Assembly (NCBI RefSeq): GCF_011043545.1
Contig: NZ_JAAKGP010000013.1
Location: forward strand, 27,466-91,465
Origin: Rhodobacter sp. SGA-6-6
GTDB taxonomy: Bacteria > Pseudomonadota > Alphaproteobacteria > Rhodobacterales > Rhodobacteraceae
Reading direction: 5' to 3'
Length of the DNA: 64,000 nucleotides
In this document: one piece after another, positions 45,716 to 53,968 of the stretch
Layout of the letters: every line of letters starts with the position of its first letter
Numbering within the stretch: the first letter of the stretch is position 1
Position numbers and translations under genes: made by a program
The notes under the pieces: model-generated
Seen by the model: only the letters and a program-made list of their open reading frames with translations
Databases searched by the model: none
What the model was told of the DNA's origin: nothing

Positions 45716-46957
45716 ATGACCCGCCGCGCCACGACCGAGGTCGCCGTCCTCGGCGCGGGCGTGGTGGGCCTTGCCGTGGCCGAGCGGTTGCTGGCCGAGG
45801 GGCGGGAGGTGACCCTGGTCGATCCCGGCCCGCCCGGGATGGGGGCCAGTTACGGCAATGCCGGGACCATCGCCGATTACGCGGTGGCCCCGGTCGGCAC
45901 GCCGGAGGTGCTGAGGAACCTGCCCTCGCTGCTGTTCGACCGGATGTCGCCGCTGGCGATCCGGCGGGCGGCGCTGCCATCGCTGGCGCCCTGGCTCTTG
46001 CGCTTCGCCAAGGCGTCGCTGCCCGGGGCGGCGGCGCGGAATGCGCAGGGCATCGCCGCGCTGCTGCAGGAGGCCGGGCCGATGTGGCAGGACCTCGCAG
46101 CCCGGGTCGGCGGCGAGGCGATATTGCAGCACCGCGGCTGCCTTTACCTCTACCAGACCGAGGCCGCCTTCCGCGCCGCCGGGGCCGAGATGGCCGGGCG
46201 CCGCGCCCTCGGGGTGACGGTGGAGCTGTTGACCGCGGCGGAACTGGCGGCGCTGGAGCCGGGCCTGCCGCCGATGGCGGGGGCGGCCTTCTTCCCGCAG
46301 GCGATCTTCCTGGATGATCCGGGCCGGATGATGGGCCTGGTCGCCGCCCATGTGCGGACCAGGGCCGAGCTGATCCCGGCGCGGGCCGAGCGGCTGACCC
46401 GCGGCCCGGATGGCGTCACCGTCGAAGGCCCCGGCCTGCACCTGCACGCCCGCCGGGTGGTGATCGCCGCCGGGGCGCATTCGCGGGCGCTGGCGGCGAT
46501 GGCGGGGGACCGGGTGCCGCTGGACACCGAACGCGGCTACCACGTCGAATGGGACATGGCGGAGCCGCTGCTGACCCGCCCCTCCTGCCCCACCGCCCGG
46601 GGGTTCTACCTCTGCCCGATGGCGGGGCGGCTGCGGGTGGCGGGGACGGTGGAATTGGGCGGGCTGACCGCGCCGCCCTCGCCGCACCGCATCGCCCGGC
46701 TGGTGGAGGGCGCGCGCAGCCTGTTCCCCGACCTGCCCGAGACGCCCGACCGCGACTGGATGGGCTTCCGCCCCAGCCTGCCCGACAGCCTGCCGGTGAT
46801 CGGGCCTTCGGCGGGCGGGGCCGAGGTGATCCATGCCTTCGGCCACGGCCACCTGGGGGTGACGATGGCCCCGGCGACGGCGCGGATCGTCGCCGACCTG
46901 CTGGCGGGGCGGGCACCGCACATCGACCTGTCGCCGGTGTCGCCGCGGCGGTTCTGA
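45716..46957 (+). CDS. FAD-dependent D-amino acid/glycine oxidoreductase (DadA/DAO family)
   Basis: A 413-aa flavoprotein with the FAD-binding GAGVVGLAVAERLLAEG near the N-terminus and the DAO C-terminal FRPSLPDSLPVIGPS with GHGHLGVTMAPATA. The family oxidises the C-N bond of amino acids (D-alanine, glycine, sarcosine, gamma-glutamyl amines). It is the last gene of the island, 24 bp after the alcohol dehydrogenase. It has no signal peptide and is probably membrane-associated. A plausible role is oxidation of the amino acid released from the gamma-glutamyl product. A perfect 12-bp terminator follows. Confidence 0.9.
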   Translation: MTRRATTEVAVLGAGVVGLAVAERLLAEGREVTLVDPGPPGMGASYGNAGTIADYAVAPVGTPEVLRNLPSLLFDRMSPLAIRRAALPSLAPWLLRFAKASLPGAAARNAQGIAALLQEAGPMWQDLAARVGGEAILQHRGCLYLYQTEAAFRAAGAEMAGRRALGVTVELLTAAELAALEPGLPPMAGAAFFPQAIFLDDPGRMMGLVAAHVRTRAELIPARAERLTRGPDGVTVEGPGLHLHARRVVIAAGAHSRALAAMAGDRVPLDTERGYHVEWDMAEPLLTRPSCPTARGFYLCPMAGRLRVAGTVELGGLTAPPSPHRIARLVEGARSLFPDLPETPDRDWMGFRPSLPDSLPVIGPSAGGAEVIHAFGHGHLGVTMAPATARIVADLLAGRAPHIDLSPVSPRRF

Positions 46958-46970
46958 CGCGGGCATGGGA

Positions 46971-46998
46971 AAGCCCGCCCGGTCTCCCGGGCGGGCTT
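46971..46998. terminator. Bidirectional terminator between the FAD oxidoreductase and terC genes
   Basis: AAGCCCGCCCGG (46971-46982) and CCGGGCGGGCTT (46987-46998) form a perfect 12-bp stem around TCTC. The ends carry A- and T-containing edges that suit termination from both sides of two convergent genes. Confidence 0.75.
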
Positions 46999-47018
46999 CC
47001 TTCCGGCCGAAGACCCGG

Positions 47019-47684
47019 TCAGCCGCCGATGGCGCCCATCAGCACCGGCTCCACCTGATGCCAGCCTTCCCACATCATCTTCAGCGCCACATAGACGATG
47101 ATCGCAAGGCCGACATAGGCGATCCAGCGGTGCTTGTTCAGCAGCTTGGCGATGAAGCTGGCGGCCAGGCCCATCAGCGCGATCGACAGGACCAGGCCGA
47201 TGATCAGCACGGTCGGGTGGCCATGCGCCGCCCCCGCCACCGCCAGCACGTTGTCGAGGCTCATCGACACGTCGGCGATGACGATCTGCCAGGCCGCCTG
47301 GGCGAAGGTCTTGCGCGGCACGTTGCCGCCCACGTCGCCGTCGCGGTCGATGTCCTCGTCCGCCAGCGCCTCGGTCGCCTCGTGCTCCTGCTCGTGCCCG
47401 CCCTCGCGCAGCTCGCGCCACATCTTCCAGCAGACCCAGAGCAGCAGGATGCCCCCGGCCAGCAGCAGCCCGACGATCTGCAGAAGCTGCGTGGTCAGCA
47501 GCGCGAAGCCGATCCGCATGACGGTGGCCGCGCCGATGCCGACCATGATCGCCTTGGCCCGCTGCTCTTTCGGCAGGCCGGCGGCGGCGAGGCCGATGAC
47601 GATGGCGTTGTCGCCGGCCAGCACCAGGTCGATGCCGATCACCTGCAGAAGGGCCATGAAGCCCGCGTATGTGAAGATTTCCAT
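47019..47684 (-). CDS. TerC/YjbE-family membrane protein
   Basis: A 221-aa membrane protein with seven predicted helices. The acidic metal-site segments are VIGIDLVLAGDNAIVIGLAA in helix 1-2 and ADVSMSLDNVLAVAGAAHG later, characteristic of TerC. A hydrophilic His/Glu/Asp-rich loop (GGHEQEHEATEALADEDI) sits in the middle. Homologues export manganese or load metal onto secreted proteins. It is convergent with the catabolic island. No manganese riboswitch consensus is recognised in the 180-bp upstream region. Confidence 0.93.
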   Translation of the reverse strand: MEIFTYAGFMALLQVIGIDLVLAGDNAIVIGLAAAGLPKEQRAKAIMVGIGAATVMRIGFALLTTQLLQIVGLLLAGGILLLWVCWKMWRELREGGHEQEHEATEALADEDIDRDGDVGGNVPRKTFAQAAWQIVIADVSMSLDNVLAVAGAAHGHPTVLIIGLVLSIALMGLAASFIAKLLNKHRWIAYVGLAIIVYVALKMMWEGWHQVEPVLMGAIGG

Positions 47685-47866
47685 GAACTGTCCCGGGATT
47701 GCGCGCTTTTCTGGCTAACTAGGGGCTGGGGGCGGCGTGTTCAACGGGGAAGGCGCAGCTTTTCGCCGAAGCGCCGCGAAATTCCGCCGCGGCTTCCCCT
47801 GCCCCGCCGCTGCCGCTAGGCTGGACGGCGGGACCAGACAGACAGGAAGCCGCCCCGGAACCTTTG

Positions 47867-49198
47867 ATGCCTCTGCTGTTTTTCGAGCATATCCTCGTCG
47901 TCCTGGGGGTTCTGGCCGTCGCGGCCTCGGTGGTGCTGGCGCTGCACCGCTCGCGCAGCCCGCAATCCTCGGCGGCCTGGATCCTGTTCATCATCCTGGT
48001 GCCCTATCTGGCCGTGCCGCTGTTCATCGCCCTCGGCTTCCGCAAGAAGCGCCGCCGCCTGCCGCTGCCGCGCGGCGAGGCCGCCTCGGGCCCCGGGCCG
48101 GGGCCGGTCTTCACCGCGCTCGGCTGCCCGGCGCCGTCCTCGGGCAACCGGATCGCCTTCCACGACAGCGCCGCGGCCGCGGTGCAGGGGCTGTGGCAGG
48201 TGCTGGACGCGGCGGAACAGCGGGTGGACGTGCTGCTCTACGTGCTGCGCCCCGATGCCAGCGGGCGGGAGTTCACCCGCCGCCTGACCGCCCTGGCCCG
48301 GCGCGGGATCGAGGTGCGGGTGATGCTGGACTGGCTGGGCACCCTGCGCCGCCCGCGGGCGGAGCTGGCCGAGCTGGAGACGGCGGGCGGAGAGGTGCAT
48401 ATCTTCTCGCCCTTCCCCGGGCCGGTGAACGGCGGGCGGCTGAACCTGCGCAACCACCGCAAGCTGGTGATGGCGGACGGGCGGCTGGCCTGGGCGGGCG
48501 GGCGCAACGTCGGCGACGAATACCTCGCTCCCGGGGCCTGGCGCGATCTCAGCTTCACGCTGGAAGGGCCGGTGCTGGCCGAATGCGCGGCGCTGTTCCG
48601 GGCGGACTGGGCGGTGACCGGCCGCGACCCGGGGACCGTTCCGCCCCCAGGGGCGGCGGCGGGCGAGGCGCTCTTGCAGCTGGTTCCCGCCGGGCCGGAC
48701 GATCCCGAGGACCGGCTGCACAACGGGCTGGTCGCCGCCATCCACCGCGCCGACCGCCGGGTCTGGATAGCCACGCCCTATTATGTGCCGTCCGAGCCGC
48801 TGTCGGCCGCGCTTTGCACCGCGGCGCGGCGGGGGGTGGACGTGCGGATCGCCCTGCCGGCGACGTCGAACCAGTGGACCGCCGATCTGGCCCGCGGCGC
48901 CTATCTGCGCGAGGCCGCGGCGGCCGGCTGCCGCATCCTGCGCCAGCGGCAGGGGATGATGCACGCCAAGGCGGCGCTGATCGACGGCCTCGGGCTGACC
49001 GGCTCGGCCAATTTCGACCTGCGCTCGATGCTGCTGAACTTCGAGATGATGTTCGCCTGCCACGATGCCGAAACCGTGGCGGCGCTGGAGGCCTGCTTCC
49101 TGGCGCTGGCGCCCGACTGCGACGAGGGCCTGCCCGCGACCGGCAGCCTGCGGCGGCTGGCCGAGGGCGTGGTGCGGCTGGGGGCGCCGATCCTATGA
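47867..49198 (+). CDS. Phospholipase D-family protein, cardiolipin synthase-like
   Basis: A 443-aa protein with two N-terminal membrane helices and a PLDNc cap, then two HxK motifs: RNHRKLVMADGRLAWAGGRN (first) and MHAKAALIDGLGLTGSANFD (second). Two HKD sites per chain build the active site that joins two phosphatidylglycerols in cardiolipin synthase. The family length (about 480 aa) is matched closely. The ATG at 47867 follows an in-frame TTG that I ignore. Its stop overlaps the endonuclease/exonuclease/phosphatase gene (ATGA), so the two are coupled. Confidence 0.9.
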   Translation: MPLLFFEHILVVLGVLAVAASVVLALHRSRSPQSSAAWILFIILVPYLAVPLFIALGFRKKRRRLPLPRGEAASGPGPGPVFTALGCPAPSSGNRIAFHDSAAAAVQGLWQVLDAAEQRVDVLLYVLRPDASGREFTRRLTALARRGIEVRVMLDWLGTLRRPRAELAELETAGGEVHIFSPFPGPVNGGRLNLRNHRKLVMADGRLAWAGGRNVGDEYLAPGAWRDLSFTLEGPVLAECAALFRADWAVTGRDPGTVPPPGAAAGEALLQLVPAGPDDPEDRLHNGLVAAIHRADRRVWIATPYYVPSEPLSAALCTAARRGVDVRIALPATSNQWTADLARGAYLREAAAAGCRILRQRQGMMHAKAALIDGLGLTGSANFDLRSMLLNFEMMFACHDAETVAALEACFLALAPDCDEGLPATGSLRRLAEGVVRLGAPIL

Positions 49199-49929
49199 CC
49201 AGTCCCCTTCTCCGCATCGCCAGCTACAACATCCGCAAGGCCATGGGCACCGACCGCCGCCGCGACCCGGACCGCGTGCTGCGGGTGATCTCGGACCTCG
49301 GCGCCGATGTGGTGGCCTTGCAGGAGGCCGACCTGCGCCTGCCGCCGCGCCGACCGGTCTTCCTGCGGCAGGAGATCTACGAACGCACCGGCCTGGTCCC
49401 CGTCAGCTTCGAGCACGGGCGCGAGTCGCTCGGCTGGCACGGCAATGCGCTCTTGGTCTCGCCCGGGTTCGAGGTGATCGAGCGCCACCACCAGGACCTG
49501 CCGGGGCTGGAGCCGCGCGGCCTGGTCTCGGCGCTGCTCGCGCGCGACGACCAGCGGCTGCGCGTGGTCGGCGTCCACCTGGGCCTGCTGCGCCAGTCGC
49601 GCCGCCAGCAGCTTTCGGCGCTGCTGGAGATGATCCCGCCGGGCGAGGACATCCCGACCCTGATCGCCGGCGATTTCAACGAACGCTCGCTGGAGGTCGG
49701 GCTGGGGCGGCTGGCGAAGCGCTTCCGCATCCTGTCGGGCGGCCCGACCTACCATGCGCGCCGCCCGGTCTTCGCGCTGGACCGGATCGCCATCTCCGAC
49801 CAGTTCGCGGCGGGCGAGGCCAGCGTCTTCACCAGCTTCGACGCCAGCCGGGCGTCAGATCACCTGCCGCTGGTGGCCGACGTGAGCCTGGAGGGGATTC
49901 CCGGGTCGCCTGCGCCGGAGGGGGAGTAG
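49195..49929 (+). CDS. Endonuclease/exonuclease/phosphatase (EEP) superfamily protein
   Basis: A 244-aa metal-dependent hydrolase. The EEP motifs are SYNIRKAMGTD with catalytic Asn, ALQEADLR with metal Glu, VVGVHLGLLRQSRRQQLSAL, IAGDFNERS with Asp-x-Asn, and ASDHLPLVADV with the C-terminal Asp-His. It is coupled to the phospholipase D gene by an ATGA overlap, a pairing that suggests a shared membrane-lipid or phosphodiester role. The substrate is not evident. Confidence 0.92.
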   Translation: MTSPLLRIASYNIRKAMGTDRRRDPDRVLRVISDLGADVVALQEADLRLPPRRPVFLRQEIYERTGLVPVSFEHGRESLGWHGNALLVSPGFEVIERHHQDLPGLEPRGLVSALLARDDQRLRVVGVHLGLLRQSRRQQLSALLEMIPPGEDIPTLIAGDFNERSLEVGLGRLAKRFRILSGGPTYHARRPVFALDRIAISDQFAAGEASVFTSFDASRASDHLPLVADVSLEGIPGSPAPEGE

Positions 49930-50090
49930 GTCAATCGGGCGCTTTCCGGCCCGATCTGTCTGGCAAAGGCCGCCTTTTTTCGCCCGGGCAGGCCGCGGAT
50001 TTTCCGGCATAGGATGGCCTACCGCCTTACAGGCGCGACGCTCCAGAGACCCGTTTGAGCCCATTGCAGCCATCGGGAATGAGTCGCTTG

Positions 50091-50205
50091 CGCGCAACGC
50101 CGGACTGAAGTCCCGGCCGGGTTAACAGGCGCGTCAGCGCCCCCGGCCAGCGCCCGACCGCCCCCCGGGCGGGCGCTTCTGCGCCGCCGGTCTCCGCTCC
50201 ACCCG
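50091..50205 (-). repeat. Structured multi-hairpin repeat, family 1 copy D (divergent, inverted)
   Basis: Read on the minus strand this holds, in the same order as copy C, the GGAGAC lead, GGCGCAGAAGCGCCCGCC, the CGGGCGCTGGCCGGG arm, the CCGGCCGGGACT hairpin and CGTTGCGCG. It lacks the first hairpin and the final GGCGAAGGC hairpin. It lies in the 385-bp gap between the EEP gene and the dehydrogenase gene on the minus strand. The rest of that gap (49930-50090, 50206-50314) shows no gene or clear site. Confidence 0.65.
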
Positions 50206-50314
50206 GGGGAGAGGCTGCACCATAAAGCGCTGTTCGCGCACCGTTGGCAGCGCCTGCCCGCGGTCGGGCACCGGCCTCCGTTGCACCCTAAGGGCCGCAA
50301 AGTCCCAAAGCCCC

Positions 50315-51301
50315 TCACAACATCCCCGGCACCACCTGGTCCGGCGGGCGGTGGCCGTCGGCGAAGGTCTTGATGTTGATGATCACCTTCTCGCCCATCT
50401 CGATCCGGCCCTCCAGCGTGGCCGAGCCCATGTGCGGCAGCAGCACCACGTTCGGCACCTCGCGCAGGCGGGGGTTGATCTCGGTGCCGTGCTCGTAGAC
50501 GTCCAGCCCCGCGCCCGCCAGTTCCCCGGCCCGCAGCGCCCGGGTCAGGGCGTTCTCGTCGATCACCTCGCCGCGCGAGGTGTTCACCACCACCGCCGTC
50601 GGCTTCATCAGCTTCAGCCGCCGCGCGTTCAGCAGGTGGAAGGTCGAGGGCGTGTGCGGGCAGTTCACCGACACGATGTCCATCCGCGCCAGCATCTGGT
50701 CCAGGCTTTCCCAGTAGGTCGCCTCCAGCTCCTCCTCCACCTCGGGCCGGTGGCGGCGGCGGTTGTGGTAGTGGACCTGGCAGCCGAAGGCTTTCGCCCG
50801 CCGCGCCACCGCCATGCCGATCCGCCCCATGCCGAGGATGCCGAGCCGCTTGCCCGCCATCCGGTGGCCGAGGAAGGCAGTCGGCGCCCAGCCCTCCCAC
50901 CGGCCGGCCTGCATCGTGGCCAGCCCCTCGGGGATGCGGCGGGTGACCGCCATGATCAGCGCCATCACCATGTCGGCGGTGTCCTCGGTCACCACGCCGG
51001 GGGTGTTCGACACCAGGATGCCGCGCTGCCGGGCGGTGGCCACGTCGATATGGTCCACCCCGGCACCGTAATTGGCGATCAGCTTCAGCTTGCCGCCGGC
51101 CTGGGCGATCAGCCCGGCGTCGATCTGGTCGGTGATCGTCGGCACCAGCACATCGGCCCGCGCCATGGCGGCGACCAGTTCCTCGCGGCTCATCTTCGTG
51201 TCCGGGTCGCGGAGTTCCACGTCGAACAGTTCTGTCAGCCGGGTCTCGACGGCCTCGGGCAGGCGTCGCGTGACGACAACACTCAGGCGCTGGATTGGCA
51301 T
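50315..51301 (-). CDS. D-isomer 2-hydroxyacid dehydrogenase (glyoxylate/hydroxypyruvate reductase type)
   Basis: A 328-aa NAD(P)-dependent enzyme. It has the Rossmann motif GILGMGRIGMAVARRAKAFG, the catalytic Arg in VVVNTSRGEVIDENAL, the catalytic Glu in GLDVYEHGTEINPRL and the catalytic His in LLPHMGSAT. The subgroup with KLIANYGAGVDHID reduces glyoxylate and hydroxypyruvate; D-glycerate is the reverse substrate. The ATG at 51301 has a GGGGGAAG site. It is divergent from the SH3 protein gene, the 153-bp gap between them serving both. Confidence 0.9.
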   Translation of the reverse strand: MPIQRLSVVVTRRLPEAVETRLTELFDVELRDPDTKMSREELVAAMARADVLVPTITDQIDAGLIAQAGGKLKLIANYGAGVDHIDVATARQRGILVSNTPGVVTEDTADMVMALIMAVTRRIPEGLATMQAGRWEGWAPTAFLGHRMAGKRLGILGMGRIGMAVARRAKAFGCQVHYHNRRRHRPEVEEELEATYWESLDQMLARMDIVSVNCPHTPSTFHLLNARRLKLMKPTAVVVNTSRGEVIDENALTRALRAGELAGAGLDVYEHGTEINPRLREVPNVVLLPHMGSATLEGRIEMGEKVIINIKTFADGHRPPDQVVPGML

Positions 51302-51454
51302 GGCTTCCCCCGGGGTCTTCCAAAACACTCTCTTCTGCGGCACAGTGGCGGGAAGCGGGGCGGTTCACAAGCCCCGGGTTGAGGCTGGGCAAAGGCGGGA
51401 CGGCAGGTCGCAGGCGGCGCGCCGCGACAGGCCGGTCCCGGAACGGGCGGGATC

Positions 51455-52045
51455 ATGCGGATCAGGACTTGGGTCGCCTTGGCGGTGGGGACGGCCGCCC
51501 TCTGGGGGATCACCCATTCGCCGCCGCTGCACGCGCAAGGCAGCGAGGCCGAGGCGGAGGTTCCCGGCGATGCCGCGGCGCAGCCCGCTGCGAAGAAGGA
51601 GAAGGACTGCAAGCCGGGCTTCGGCTGCGTCACCAACCTGCCGCTGCCCCGCTTCGTCAGCCTGAAGGGCGACGAGGGCAACGCCCGCCGCGGCCCCGGC
51701 CTGACCCACCGCATCGACTGGGTGTTCACCCGGCCGGGAATGCCCTTGAAGATCACCGCCGAGTTCGACAACTGGCGCCGGGTCGAGGACCAGGACGGCG
51801 CCGGCGGCTGGGTGCATTACGCGCTGCTGTCCGGCGTGCGCAGCGTGGTGGTGACGCTGGACATGGCCGAGTTGCGCAGCAGCCCCGACCCGGCGGCGCC
51901 GGTGGTGGCGCAGGCCGAGCTGGGGGTGATCGGCCGGGTGCTGGAATGTCTGCCCGACTGGTGCCGCATCCAGTCCGGCGGCGAGCGGGGCTGGGTCGCC
52001 AAGACCGCGCTCTGGGGCGTGCTGCCCGGCGAGGTCATCGAGTAA
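51455..52045 (+). CDS. Secreted SH3-like domain protein
   Basis: A 196-aa protein with a signal peptide (TWVALAVGTAALWGITHSPPLHAQ). It has a charged linker and two bacterial SH3-like units: RFVSLKGDEGNARRGPGLTH to ALLSGVRSVVV, then AELRSSPDPAAPVVAQAELG to WVAKTALWGV. It is typical of the DUF1058/SH3_4 family, thought to bind cell-wall peptides. A Cys pair (CKPGFGC) follows the linker. The gene is monocistronic and is a common neighbour of the dehydrogenase gene type opposite it. Confidence 0.88.
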   Translation: MRIRTWVALAVGTAALWGITHSPPLHAQGSEAEAEVPGDAAAQPAAKKEKDCKPGFGCVTNLPLPRFVSLKGDEGNARRGPGLTHRIDWVFTRPGMPLKITAEFDNWRRVEDQDGAGGWVHYALLSGVRSVVVTLDMAELRSSPDPAAPVVAQAELGVIGRVLECLPDWCRIQSGGERGWVAKTALWGVLPGEVIE

Positions 52046-52100
52046 CCCTTGCACCGCAGCCCCCCGGGCGGTAGTCCGCGGGTCCTGCTTGGGGGCAAGG

Positions 52101-52997
52101 ATGCCGGATCGGGACACAAAGCTGACGCTGACGGCGGGACTGGCCTCGGTCGCGGTCTCCGCCGTGCTGGTCGGGCTGAAACTCTGGGCGCTGGCGGCGA
52201 CCGGGGCGGTGTCCATCGCCGCCTCGCTGGCCGATTCCGCGCTGGACCTGATGATGAGCCTGGCCGCCGCCGCAGCCCTGGTCTACGCCGCCCGCCCCGC
52301 CGACGAAGACCACGCCTTCGGCCATTCCTCGGCCGAGGACCTGACGGCGCTGGCGCAGGCGCTGTTCATCCTCGGCTCGGCCGGGGCGATCGGCTGGACG
52401 GCGGTCGGCCGGCTGAGGGCGCCCGAGCCGCCGGCGCTGGCCGACGAAGGGCTGGGGATGGCGGTGATGCTGGCCTCGATGGCGCTGACGCTGGCGCTGG
52501 TCTGGTGGCAGGGCCGGGTGGCGAAGGCCACCGGCAGCAAGGTGGTGGCGGCGGACCGGCTGCACTACCTCGGCGACCTGCTGCCCGGGGCGGGGGCGGT
52601 CTTCGCGCTCTACGCCTCCTCCCGCTGGGGGCTGGCGCGGGTGGATGGGATGGTGGCGCTGGTGGCGGCGCTGGCGATGGTCTGGGGCGCGCTGCAGATC
52701 GGCAAGGGCGCCTGGGACGCGCTGATGGACCGCCGCGCCGCCCCGGAGGTGATCGAGACCATCGCCGAGATGGCGCGGACCTGGCCCGGAGTGCACGGCT
52801 TCCACGACCTGAAGACCCGCACCGCCGGCCGCCGCATCTTCGTCCACCTGCATATCGAGCTGGATGGCGAGCAGAGCCTGCGCGAGGCCCATGACATCGG
52901 CGCCGCCCTGCGCCGGGCGATCCTGGAGGCCTATCCGCAGGCGGATGTGATCATCCATAAGGACGTGGCGCCGAAAGACGGGCAGCCGGGCAGCTGA
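52101..52997 (+). CDS. Cation diffusion facilitator, FieF-like
   Basis: A 298-aa membrane transporter with six predicted helices and a C-terminal cytosolic domain. Helix 2 carries SLADSALDLMMS and helix 5 DRLHYLGDLLPG; together they supply the Asp-Asp-His-Asp transport site typical of Zn/Fe/Cd CDF proteins. The loop HAFGHSSAEDL is the usual HPFGHxxxE segment in altered form. The C-terminal VHGFHDLKTRTAGRRIFVHLH matches the dimer domain. The ATG at 52101 is preferred to the TTG 12 nt upstream. Confidence 0.92.
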   Translation: MPDRDTKLTLTAGLASVAVSAVLVGLKLWALAATGAVSIAASLADSALDLMMSLAAAAALVYAARPADEDHAFGHSSAEDLTALAQALFILGSAGAIGWTAVGRLRAPEPPALADEGLGMAVMLASMALTLALVWWQGRVAKATGSKVVAADRLHYLGDLLPGAGAVFALYASSRWGLARVDGMVALVAALAMVWGALQIGKGAWDALMDRRAAPEVIETIAEMARTWPGVHGFHDLKTRTAGRRIFVHLHIELDGEQSLREAHDIGAALRRAILEAYPQADVIIHKDVAPKDGQPGS

Positions 52998-53023
52998 ATC
53001 GCGCCGCTGCCGGCAGAGGTCCT

Positions 53024-53200
53024 TGCGGCGGCTGTCGGAACCGGGGGCGCTTCGCCCCCCGGACCCCCCGAGGATATTTGGAGCAGGTGAATTTGAAGAA
53101 GAGCGCTTCTTCCCTTTCACCTGCCCCCAAATATCCCCGCCGGAGGCACGCCCGAGCCGGTTGCGCGCTTGCGCGCAGAGGCGAGACAAAAGGCTTGCGG
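53024..53200 (+). repeat. Mosaic palindromic repeat, family 2 copy 2
   Basis: The main arms are GGATATTTGGAGCAGGTGAA (53072-53091) and its answer starting TTCACCTGCC (53116-53135). Ahead lies a hairpin CCGGGGGCGCTTCGCCCCCCGG. Behind lie GCCGGAGGCACGCCCGAGCC and GCGCAGAGGCGAGACAAAAG, shared with copy 1. It fills most of the 290-bp gap between the CDF gene and the tetR gene and may end CDF transcription. Confidence 0.85.
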
Positions 53201-53230
53201 CGAAGCCGCGCAATCCACAAACCGACGCTT

Positions 53231-53259
53231 GCATAAGTGCGGCACCTGTCCGATTATGC
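53231..53259. promoter_or_regulatory. Inverted repeat upstream of the tetR-aminotransferase operon
   Basis: GCATAA at 53231-53236 and TTATGC at 53254-53259 form an inverted repeat 30 bp before the tetR ATG, in a locally AT-rich stretch that also has TATAAC at 53265-53270. This is a possible autoregulatory operator and promoter; the half-sites are short. Confidence 0.35.
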
Positions 53260-53287
53260 ATCTGTATAACAGCGCCGCGCCGATGCC

Positions 53288-53968
53288 ATGAAACCCGACC
53301 GCCGCCCCTATCGCCGCGAAAGCGAGGACAGCCGCCGCGAGGCGCTGATCGCCGCCACCCAGGCGCTGGTGGCCGAGGGCGGGCCGCGCGCCGCCACCGT
53401 GCGGGCGATCGCCGAACGGGCCGGCGTCACCCCGGGGCTGATCCGGCACTACTTCGGCTCCAAGGACGAGCTGTCGCGCGCGGCCTATCGCCAGCTGATC
53501 GACGGCATGACCGACAAGGGCGCCGATGCGCTGTCCGGCGTCGGCGCCGCGCCCGAGGAGCGGCTGGCGGCCTTCGTCGCCGCCTCGCTGCGGCCGCCGG
53601 TGGTCGATGCCGGGGCGGTCGGGCTGTGGGCGGGCTACCTGCACACCATGCGCGCCGACCCCGCCCTGCTGGCCGCCCACGAACGCGGCTACCTGCGCTA
53701 CCGCGACGTGCTGCAGGGGCTGATCGCCGCCCTCGGCCGCCCCGGCGTGGCCGCGGCGCAGATGCGGCAGGAGGCCATTGCCTGCAATGCGGTGATCGAC
53801 GGGCTCTGGCTGGAGGGCGGCGTGCTGCCGCATGGCTTCGCGCCCGGGGAACTGGTGCGCATCGGACTGGCCTCGGTCGGCGCCATCCTCGGCACCGACC
53901 TGATGGCGCACGGGACCTTCATCCCGGAAATCGGCAAGGCCCCCGCGGGGGAAGGAGAGACGAGATGA
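53288..53968 (+). CDS. TetR family regulator (BetI-like)
   Basis: A 226-aa protein. The N-terminal helix-turn-helix (TVRAIAERAGVTPGLIRHYFGSKDELSRAAY) has the GLIRHYFGSKDEL pattern seen in BetI-type repressors. The C-terminal helical part includes GLWAGYLHTMRADPALLAAH. It overlaps the aminotransferase gene (ATGA), so it probably regulates its own operon with an arginine- or agmatine-derived effector. Control of the operon is inferred from gene order. Confidence 0.88.
   Translation: MKPDRRPYRRESEDSRREALIAATQALVAEGGPRAATVRAIAERAGVTPGLIRHYFGSKDELSRAAYRQLIDGMTDKGADALSGVGAAPEERLAAFVAASLRPPVVDAGAVGLWAGYLHTMRADPALLAAHERGYLRYRDVLQGLIAALGRPGVAAAQMRQEAIACNAVIDGLWLEGGVLPHGFAPGELVRIGLASVGAILGTDLMAHGTFIPEIGKAPAGEGETR

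Noticed and set aside
47685..47866. Manganese (yybP-ykoY) riboswitch before the TerC gene
   Set aside because: The gap is long enough, but I could not find the conserved GGGGAGUAGC-type core on the minus strand.
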